Translations under genes and position numbers: made by a program
Origin: Brassica napus
Lineage: Eukaryota; Streptophyta; Magnoliopsida; Brassicales; Brassicaceae
DNA length: 64,000 nt
Direction: 5' to 3'
Assembly (NCBI RefSeq): GCF_020379485.1
Contig: NC_063450.1
Span: 47,954,681 to 48,018,680 of the forward strand
Part shown: positions 55,422 to 64,000 of the stretch, in pieces
Layout of the letters: each line of letters starts with the position of its first letter
Position numbering within the stretch: position 1 is the first letter of the stretch
Notes under the pieces: model-generated
Told to the model about the DNA's origin: nothing
Databases searched by the model: none
The model's input: the letters and a program-made list of their open reading frames with translations, nothing else

Positions 55422-58013
55422 TCAGCCGGCGACTTTCCTAGAGTAGGCGTTGGTGGTGGGTTGTGTTGGTCTAATGAACATGTCACGTGTTTCTCCTACA
55501 CATCCTGCCTTCATCTGCGGCGGCTTCAGCTGCTGTTGCTGCATCACAGACACTGAGTGTCTTCTAGACACGGTTCCTCTGATGCTCATGTTCGAGAGCT
55601 TATCAGCAGTTTCAGATACACCACGAGCGACACGGTTCTTGTTCACCGATGAACCTGCTGCATTACCTCCAATTGAATGGTTTTGTTTTAATCAAATGAA
55701 GAAAAACAACCATTGTACGTGTTATAAGACATAAGGGGTGGTTTTAAGGTTTTTACTTACAAGGACTCTTTCTTCCGGGTGGTCTGTATATGGAGTCTTT
55801 GGCTGAACTTCTCGCCGGTTTAGTGTTTCTCGTACCATCTTGCTTAGCCAAATCGAGTTTCCTCTGAACGCCACTACCAAAAGCAGTATTCGACTTTGGA
55901 GAAGCGTGGCTGTTGAATGTCTTAGCTTTGGCAAGAGACACTGGTTGCCGTTTAGCTGGCTGCTGCTCGAATGATCCCCTTGGTCCAACTAGAGATAACC
56001 AAAGTACGAAATTTAGATTTGTAACAATCTCAATAAAGATATAATAATCCACATCCTGATATTGGCAACCAACAAACTAAAAATATTACCAGGCGGAGTT
56101 CTTGCAACAGATGGCTTGGGTCGGAGAGATGGTGGGACATAAAAGCAACTCTGCCACGTGAGAACATGTTTAAATCAGCTGATCATGAGTGGAGCTATAA
56201 GAAGAAAGTACTCTCCGGTGTACCTGAAAGAACGGGTGCTGCAGGGCCTCTGCAGCAGTCGGTCTGTTGCATGGATCCCAGGAGCAAAGCCTCTGAACAA
56301 TCAGGAAAAAGGTAAAGATTAGTGTCACGAAATACGTCCACAGCTATAGGGCCCTTTTAAAAAAGTGTTAATTACCGTAATAAGATTAATTGCATCTTTA
56401 CTAGCAGATGGCATCAAGCTTGAAAGAGGCACACCAGAAAGCTGCAAGCTGACAACAGTTAGTCCTGAACTATTGAGGCTCAACACACATTATTCAAGCT
56501 CGAACAATACCTGAGGGAATTGATAGTTTATGGTGTTAGCAAGATTAAGTCCCTCTAACCAGGTCTCTTCAGTTGGACTGCCTATGACATCACAGATTTT
56601 GTAGATTTCATCTGCTTCACTACAAGAATGATACGACAACATTTTCACTTGGTTATTAGCTTTGAACTCTGCAACATTTCAAACCACCAAAATACAAATC
56701 AATCACTGCTAAGTTACCTAGCCCCTGGAAATATAGGACGCAGAGACAACAGCTCAGACATAATAGCTCCCATCGCCCACATATCTGGAAAAGGAAAATT
56801 ACCACATTGTTTAGCACTAGATCAAGAAAATTACCACATTGTTTAGCACTAGATCAATAAAGAGAAAATATATTTATTTCTTACAACAGTATGGATACTA
56901 ACCAACTTTTGATGTGTATACGTATGACTGAAGGAGTACTTCGGGTGCCCTATACCTATTAGTAAAAAGACTTTTGGGTCAGTTAGGCAGTAATTTATAG
57001 CATCTACTCGACATATGACTTATGAGTAAAGAAAGACTCATTGCAACATAAAAAAAAGGGAGAAGTGAATCTTACCAGCGTGTAGAAACATACTCGGTAA
57101 AAGGTGGACTCGAATTAACCTCCCTTGCCAGACCAAAATCAGCAATCTTGATGATGTCTTTAGAGACTAATAGATTTTCTGCAACAACCAACACAGTATA
57201 AAGATAGATTCTTGACAAAGTATTGAACCATGATCGCTAGAAAGACAAAGTGATTAAGGCGATCGATTACCTGGCTTAAGATCGCGGTGGAAGTAACCAC
57301 GCTGATGCATATAAGAAAGGCCTTGGAAGACTTGAAAGCACCAGTTTCTAATATCAGCTTCTGCGAAAAGCTTTTTTCGATCCTTCATAAGCTGATAAAG
57401 ATTGCACTCCTGATCAAGTAAGAATGACATGCGCAGATTCAGTTAAAAGAATTAAAGTGTACGCAAAAAAATAGCAATCTACAAGCGGGAAGAAGTATAC
57501 CATGTACTCAAACACAAAGTATAGGATATCATGTTCCCGGATGACTTCCTTCAGCTTCACGATGTTTGGATGATTCATCCTCCTAAGCGACTAGTAGGAG
57601 AAAAGGGGAGGAATCAGTAAACATACGCTAAACAAGACAAAAGAGCATGTTAACAAACGCAATTCACTACCTTCACTTCTCTCAGATTAATACATTCTTC
57701 CCATGAGTAGTATTTCTTTTTCATTTTCTTAATTGCAACCTGCTCATTGAAAACTTCAGTTGGTAAGAAAACCGAGCACAGAACATTAAGCAGGCATAGA
57801 AAGTTCTCAAAGAAAGAAACTTACAACTTCACCCGTCTGCTTATTGATAGCTCGCCAAACAGTACCAAAAGTTCCATCACCAACCTCTTTTATTAACTTG
57901 TACCTATAAATTCATGTCAAGGAGAAGCAAACTTATAATAAGCAATATATCAAGGAGACATATACCAAAAGGTGTTAAAAAAAAATTGAGAGATCTTTGA
58001 GCTACCTGTCCAT
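55422..58013 (-). CDS. MAK/RCK-like serine-threonine protein kinase
   Basis: CMGC-group kinase of the plant MAK-like type (At4g19110 by position and sequence, as I recall). The first coding exon is only ATGGACAG (58006-58013); the next begins [20 protein letters not shown] with the Gly-rich loop. Following pieces show [20 protein letters not shown] (catalytic Lys), [24 protein letters not shown] and [12 protein letters not shown]. The activation loop has [15 protein letters not shown] (a TEY dual-phosphorylation site), then [20 protein letters not shown] and [20 protein letters not shown]. The tail is basic and Ser/Pro-rich ([31 protein letters not shown]) and ends [10 protein letters not shown]. 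About a dozen exons, all readable, with no lesion seen. MAK relatives control cilia and meiosis in animals and fungi; the plant role is not established. Confidence 0.92.
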
Positions 58014-59500
58014 ATTCTTTACGGTAAAGCAAAGTAACCTCTTTATTTTTTATTTTTTTATGTATGTAAAGAACTTCTGAAAGATTTATATAGCATTAAT
58101 CTTCCAGTAGTTCGTAGCAAGGACTGGACACCAAAGCAGTTAAATCAATGATTCTCCAGCTGGGTAGACTGACCGTTATTTACTTTGAGAACCAAGGGGT
58201 TGACCATTAAGGGAAAAGAAAGACAGCAAGAGAAGAGGAAAACACATACTGAGAACTCAAAGCAACCAACAAGAAAGAGTGTGTTGGCTGACAGGAAGGA
58301 CCCGAAGCTCACAACAACTCACTCAGGGGTTAAGACTCAAGAAAATAGCATCATGTAAACTTGAAAACGAAACTGATATATTCTTCTTCAACCAGCGCCC
58401 ATAAGAACAAGAAATGGAAGAGGGGGCTAGCTAACAGAGCTTTGTCTGCAGGGGGCAGATAAAGAGGTTTCTTTAGGACTATGCGAAGCAAGAATTTGCA
58501 GACTTCAACCCTGCAAAAGAAACAAAAAAATTCCTAACTTTTAGCAGTTTTACCATTTCTTATATTGATTTTGCATTTACCAATTAAGAAAAAAAGAGGA
58601 AAAATGGTCTAAATAAAATCAATTAAAATCTGTAATTGGCAGCATCGTGTAGAGCAAAAACAAAACTGTCAACAGCTTCAATATAGGAAAAAAAACATAC
58701 CAGTCTCAAAAATTTTTGCCTTCCCTAAAGATGACAGGAGAGTGTTTGAGAACTAAGTGCAGTTAACGAAGGAGCGAACAAGGAAATCAGAGGGAACAAG
58801 AAACCGCCAATCAAGCGCTTCTTGGAAAGAGAAAAGCCGATGATGGAAGCAGCTTGGCCAGACGAGAACTTGCTCCATATCTCAGAAAAAAACGCAATCC
58901 ACCCAAAACTAAGCCTGATAGAACCTGTAGCAACGAAAGGAACCAATCAGATATCTAAGCAAGTGTTTCAAGCTACCATTGATCATGCAAGCCCCCAAAC
59001 ACCTAGCAGGAACAAATCAAAATGCATGATGAGTTCACAAATCACAAACATAAACTCCAATTTAGCTCACAGAACATTTCTAATTCGAACCCTAAACCCT
59101 AAAATTGGATCAATACATCAAACCAGCCTCCCCAACACACGATTCCAGGCATACAGATAGAATTAAGAAAGAAGAAAAAACGAAATCAGATCCAATCTGA
59201 TGAAACGCGAAAAACACATCAAAGCAAATTGATAATCAAATTCGTAATAAGCAAAGACCAGAGTCAAAATCACGAGACGGAGATTTGATTTGAGATCAAA
59301 TACCTCAGAGCCAACAGGCATAACCACCGACGGAAATCCAGAGCTTCTGCTACCCTCTTTCACCTTTCTACTTTTCGATTCCGTTTCAACAAATATCAAT
59401 CCTTCCCTCTCTCTCTCTCTCCCCTCTCTTTCTGTGTGCGGTTATCTCGTGAAAAGAGAATATTTTTCCTTGCCTTTGATATTGTGGTCTTGTCGCGTTT
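58014..59500 (-). promoter_or_regulatory. Leader and promoter region of the MAK-like kinase
   Basis: Upstream of the tiny first coding exon are several potential 5' UTR exon/intron junctions on the minus strand. The leader probably starts in the purine-rich minus-strand tract opposite the TC repeat at 59402-59435. No protein frame of note was identified. The exact transcript start cannot be placed from sequence. Confidence 0.35.
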
Positions 59501-61311
59501 AAAAAAACTTATAATCTTCTGTGCATCGCTGCAGGAATATACTGTGCGCTTTTATAGATAACCGTCAGATTGTCAAGTGGTGATGTCGTTACTTTATATG
59601 AACCGTCCGATTACGAGGATTTTCACGGTACCTTTACGTGGCCGGCTCTTTACTCTTTTTCTTTTTATTCTTGCCTTCCAGTCTTCCACGATGTAACTGA
59701 TAAAAATACTTTATTTCTTTGACCTTTCGTGATTGTATTAAATATGATTCAGTAATCATAGGGGGGAGATTAACAAAAGTTGATTTGATTACCTTCCATT
59801 TTGCTTGTTAATAATTTCACGAACAAATAACTTCTTTAAAGATTTTAATGAATTTTGAGGTTTGTGGATATCATTATTATACTCTAAAATGAATAAAAAA
59901 GTCGGGTTGATATGAAAGAAAAAAATGGCAATCATAGTCAAATAGTAGACTTACTTACCTCTGGTACTATGTTTTATTTGGAGGGAAATAAGTTTTAAAT
60001 AGTTTGGGTGTAGAAAAAAAACAACTTTCGTCGCTTCCCTCTAATATAAATTTAAACTTGTTGCATAATACCCGAATATACGTTTTTGGATGTCTAAACT
60101 AAAGGAGATCGTTTACTTTAGGTCTTTATTTAGATTTCATGGACTAATATCCATTTTAGTATGTTTTAAAATTGTTATGTCATATTCAACTACGAACCTT
60201 TCACCTAACCAAGCCGACCATATTTACTCTTCAGTTTTAAAATATTTCCATCATTGGCTCCGATCGGTGACTTTTGACTGTAGAGATTTTGACTTTAAAA
60301 ACTGTGACTGTGACAGTTAGTTACAATAATTTTATAAATCTGATTGTTGTAAAAAAACTGTAGAGGTTGTAGAAAGAAAACAAATTGTATACACATATTT
60401 GAGGTAATGAAACACGGCACCAGAGCCGTAACATTACAATGCTTCGCTATAAGGTCCCTAGTTTAGCCGTGCTATATCAAAATTTTAATTTCATGTGCCT
60501 GTTTAGTTTATTTCATCTTTCTCAAATACAAAAAAGGCGTGAAAATATAAATTTTTGAATCAACAAAAATTGTTAGTTCTTGGAACAATCCATTCTCCCC
60601 GCTCACTTAATAGTAAGTATCATGAGAATAAAGTACACAACTCTTTCGGTCATAAGGAATTTTTTTTGTTTATGAGAAATGGATCTTAAAATAAAGTTAA
60701 AAAATAATTGTTAACTAACTAATTTATTCTTTGCGATAACATATATAATAAAGGTAGAGATGTGTTTCTATTCTTCTGGTAAGAAACGAAAAAAAAAAAG
60801 GTTTATTTTTTTTCTCAAAGCCACGATAAGCTGACCTTTAGAAAACCGGTTGGAAACTTAAAAAAGAGAAGAAAGTGGCTGTGATGGCTTTAGACAAATA
60901 AATGATTCTAAAAGCCCGATTGGAGAAAAAATGACCGTAAAAACTGTTACAAACCATACAGCCTCAACAGTTCTACTACCAATCGGACCCCTTGTCTTTT
61001 TACTTTTTGGCTACAATATTAAAAACACGAACCAAATCCTTACCGCTAATGGTATTTGTTCTTTGTTTGGTATATAAATTGTCGGAAAGATAAAACAAAA
61101 CACACAACTATTTTCTTTACGCAAATGCAAGAGAAAAGTAAGAAATTCTTTTGTAATGGATTAATGGACCACTGCAAGTATTAACGTGTAAAACAATACA
61201 ACTGTATCTCAAATCAATACACCTAACTTTGGAGAAATCTCGACAATTTAAATTTAAAATTACAGTTTAAACAAAAAGATCAATAATATATTTCTCACCA
61301 AGCATGTATTA
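59501..61311. other. Intergenic AT-rich DNA
   Basis: No gene or clear transposon is recognised. A short GC-richer island at 60410-60470 (gaaacacggcaccagagccg with a partly inverted partner, tttagccgtgct) might be a terminus of an old element. Confidence 0.3.
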
Positions 61312-62135
61312 TCTATCTATTATTATAAAAGAGTGTTTTCCTCTCTCCAGGACGTGTCACGTCGGATTCCAGCTAGATAAGTCGTTTCACGACGTGCAGA
61401 CAAGTGTTCTGTTTTGTAAAGTGCAGCGTTTCATTTAAGTTCTTTCGTCATGGGCTTTGTTTGTGTATGTTGGGCTCTGAAATTAGAAAGTGTATCCGGC
61501 CTGGTTAGATTGATTCTGCCCTCCAACCCTAATTATGTTCTACGAAGATCATCTCTCTTCTTCGTGCGACGACGAGTTGACGTTTGCGCTTCTCCATACG
61601 ATAAGAAACGGTCTGAGTTATTGGCTTCGTGTTTACTCCCACTGATTCACTCAACCCACAATGTTGTCTTCAATGCTTTGTTTTGATCTTTAAAGCGGTG
61701 TCTCTAATCCTATAAAAGGTAAACCTTCCTTTTGGTAGAACATCATCATCTGTACTCTTGATTTCGAATACGTTTGTTGATTTTGTTTGTATTTGTGATT
61801 TTGTGTTTTCATGTTTCGATTAGATTGCATTTTACCCTAGATTGAGAAACTCGATTTTGTGTTTTAGATGAGCAGTAAAGGTTTCTTCAATTAGTTCAAA
61901 GTATTTTGCAGCTTTAGGACACATCTCAGCAGTATTATCTCAGTTTCTAAGCTCTTTCTTATATGCAAAAATGTGAACCCTTTTTCTTTGATCTCTAATT
62001 TCTTCTCTTTCTCTTTGGCACAGCTAATGCATCTGCAAATTGTTTAAGCTATCCTCCATGTCATCAAAAGGTTGGTGTTTAGATCATGAAAATATCTTCA
62101 TGTCACTTTCATTGCATACAACTAAGATCCACTTT

Positions 62136-62795
62136 CCTCCCGATTGCAGAGAGTTCGGAATCACGCTGACTCTAAAGACTCACCAAGTCGAAGGAGTCTC
62201 TTGGCTTATGTACAAATATCTTCTCGGCGTCAATGTCCTTCTCGGTAACTCTCCGCCCTTTTTCTTCAGATATAAACCAGAACTCAAAAACTTTTTTTAG
62301 TATGATTGCAGGTTACGAGGTACCACCACTTTTTTTTTTTGAATCGCTATCTTTGTGATTGTATCTATGTTGAGACTAATCTACAGATTGAGCATATGGG
62401 GTTGGGGAAGACTCTAGAAGCATTTTTTTTTTTTGAGTTATCTGAAGTTTATTCAAGGATTACGAGAGCCATTTTGTGAGTCAATGAGATCGGCTTCTTA
62501 AAGATTTGTCCTTTGAGCGTAACGGATGGTTGGGTGTGAGAGACAAAAGGTTCACTCCAGAACATGAAGTTCTTAGGTATGTTTGTATTGCTTTGTTTTG
62601 ATCTGTAAGGCTTTGTGTAATTATATTGTTCTGTTTGTTTTGTTCCAGGAATCTTTGTTACTGTTTAGTGTGTTGTTTACAACGTATGATATAGCATTGC
62701 TGGATCAAGACTTCCTTTCTCAGATTCTGTGGCAGTATACTGTAATTGATGAAGCTCAAATACTCAAGAATCCCAACAGATTGAGTAGAAAGAGA
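62136..62795 (+). pseudogene. CHR10-like SNF2 helicase fragment
   Basis: Exon-like pieces in order: [20 protein letters not shown] and [14 protein letters not shown] (62136-62243); IEHMGLGKTLEA (about 62388-62423, Walker A, normally DEMGLGKTLQA); FLSYLKFIQGLREP (about 62432-62473); and a CPLSVTDGWV piece (62505-62540). Last come [20 protein letters not shown] and [12 protein letters not shown] (62670-62780, Walker B/DEAQ box). This is the N-terminal ATPase lobe of the CHR10 (ALC1-like) chromatin remodeller. Stops, shifts and T-rich insertions separate the pieces, the lobe 2 helicase C domain and macro domain are missing, and the first piece lacks the true N terminus. It is dead as an enzyme. 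Confidence 0.8.
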
Positions 62796-62799
62796 TGGG

Positions 62800-64000
62800 A
62801 GTAGTATACGTAGATATTGTGTATGTTGTCGCTCGCTTGGGAATCAATTGACATATATTGTATATATAGATATAGATTTGTAGTAGCTTTTCTAATTAAT
62901 AACTATGAGAGTCAAACTTTTGTACTCTATCCTTTTGGAATTTTGTTAGGCAAGAAACTTTTCCACCAGCATAGAGCCATAGATCAAGAGTCAGCTATTG
63001 CTTTACCTTTCGCAGACTCACTAAAGCATTGTTTATCATTCCTGTATTAACATTATTTTTCTTTACTCCCACATTGAAAATCTATCACTTTGTTTATAAT
63101 GAGGGTGATGCAATCATATATGGCTTCGGATTTCCACTTTTGGTGAAGTCTTTGTTTGAAAATAGTAATATCACCTTCATTTAAAACTCATCTTTGTTTT
63201 CCAAGTGATTATATAGGATCATCGTTCTCTGTTGTAACTTGAATGATGAATCTTAATAATTAAACAACTCCCGATAACCACAAAATAAAGCACCAAGTTG
63301 TTGACATAGTTTTTGATTTTCAGATTGAACGAATAAACAAAAAGAAGATGAAAAAGTTGGTTTGTTTACATGACACCAAAAAATACCACTGAAATTCATA
63401 CCTAAAACTAAAAACGAACCTTGAAATTTGGTTGTTTATATGATCCATCAATAATATCCAAACACATGACAAAAAAAAAAGTAAAAAAAATAATATCCAA
63501 ACATATTGGGATGAGTCCTTAATGTTTTGGTTTACACGTTTGCAAGCTATAACAATACAAGTTTTTCTCCCCACTCAAGTTACAAAATGGAAATTATAAA
63601 ACCAAAGTAGTAACACATTAAGCAAGAGATTGCTAAAGTTAGAAGAAGTGTCTTTTTTTTTAATTTAAAAAAAATTCATTAGCATAACAAGAAAACAATG
63701 CTCAAATCAGCTTTTCCAGTCAGCATCTGTTTTAACACAAGAAATTGTCGGGTTTAAAATTGATTTTTAGGCTTGATTTATTAGAAAACCAGTAATTCGA
63801 CCATATTATATATACAACAATAATTATATTTAAGTGAGAGCACTATAACTGTAACTTAAGATCAATGTTGAAATTGATTTTGAGAACAAAAAGGTTAATT
63901 TAAAATTATTCAACAGATTTCTAAAAATATTGTCAAAAAATAATAATTGAGTGACTATACATAATATAGTTCAATAATATAAAAAATTCCAGCAGTAAAT
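62800..64000. other. AT-rich end of the window
   Basis: No gene is recognised after the helicase fragment. Two short frames (62817-63050 on plus and 63320-63574 on minus) have no known motif. Confidence 0.35.

Larger units (their letters stand above)
61312..64000 (+). mobile_element. Helitron left end carrying a gene fragment (right end not in window)
   Basis: The sequence TCTATCTATTATTATAAAAG, followed by tgttttcctctctccaggacgtgtcacg, closely resembles the 5' ends of the Helitrons at 11682 (+) and 9985 (-). The TC start lies after an A. A SNF2 helicase gene fragment lies inside at about 62136-62790. No hairpin-CTAGT end was found before the window stops, so the extent is unknown and the helicase fragment might alternatively predate the insertion. 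Confidence 0.45.

Noticed and set aside
1..64000. CRISPR arrays, bacterial operons, phage or integrated viral genes
   Set aside because: None are present. Introns, TATA boxes, LTR/LINE/hAT/Helitron elements and plant gene families show nuclear plant DNA. The only reverse transcriptase and RNase H coding belongs to copia and LINE elements.

Overview
This is a piece of plant nuclear genome from the mustard family (Brassicaceae). The recognisable genes are short-intron eukaryotic genes. The encoded proteins closely resemble Arabidopsis thaliana chromosome 4 genes, and they lie in the order I remember for the interval from about At4g18910 to At4g19110: NIP1;2, a DUF1264/oil-body-associated protein, AGAMOUS, a GDSL lipase, a probable PPR-like relic, S40-3, XTH29, EDR2, cadmium-induced protein AS8 and a MAK-like kinase. 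Several genes I would expect in between are missing (for example the integrin-linked kinase, IWS2, VPS25, CMT2 and NIP1;1). Others survive only as relics. Such gene loss, together with many transposons, suggests one fractionated copy of a polyploid genome, such as a Brassiceae (Brassica/Raphanus-like) subgenome. The species is an inference. AGI numbers are from memory.

Layout. 1-0.45 kb: retroposon tail. 1.4-3.5 kb: intact NIP1;2 aquaporin (+). 3.85-4.8 kb: a poly(A) retroposon with a perfect 12-bp target duplication. 4.87-9.99 kb: a minus-strand Helitron with a nested hAT MITE. 10.96-14.98 kb: a broken DUF1264 gene split by a 2.8-kb Helitron. 15.07-17.30 kb: a Pack-MULE-like element carrying an asparagine synthetase fragment and a tRNA-Arg relic. 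17.7-18.5 kb: a LINE RNase H fragment interrupted by a hAT-like MITE. 21.8-23.5 kb: an RPA1-like relic (-). 24.2-25.7 kb: the 3' half of AGAMOUS (+), without a MADS box and with a hAT MITE in one exon. 26.65-27.2 kb: a second LINE fragment (-).

28.3-29.7 kb: intact GDSL esterase/lipase (-). 31.0-31.6 kb: a relic (-) whose ATG was hit by a copia retrotransposon (31.6-34.8 kb) that has lost protease and integrase. 34.8-40.9 kb: AT-rich intergenic DNA with Stowaway MITEs (one nested pair) and a minisatellite. 40.97-41.3 kb: S40-3 (+). 42.0-42.86 kb: hAT element. 43.3-45.5 kb: XTH29 (-). 46.2-51.3 kb: EDR2 (-), with all expected exons but two +1 frameshifts in T runs. 51.85-52.75 kb: hAT element. 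53.4-54.3 kb: AS8 (-). 55.4-58.0 kb: MAK-like kinase (-). 61.3 kb to the end: a Helitron-like left end followed by a degenerate CHR10-type SNF2 helicase fragment.

The genes are an ordinary ancestral neighbourhood rather than a pathway. I see no new enzymatic or defence system. The unusual content is how mobile DNA has dissected and copied genes here: a Pack-MULE gene capture, Helitrons splitting or carrying genes, MITE insertion in an AGAMOUS exon, a copia insertion exactly at a start codon, and tiny LINE-tail insertions that are almost only poly(A).
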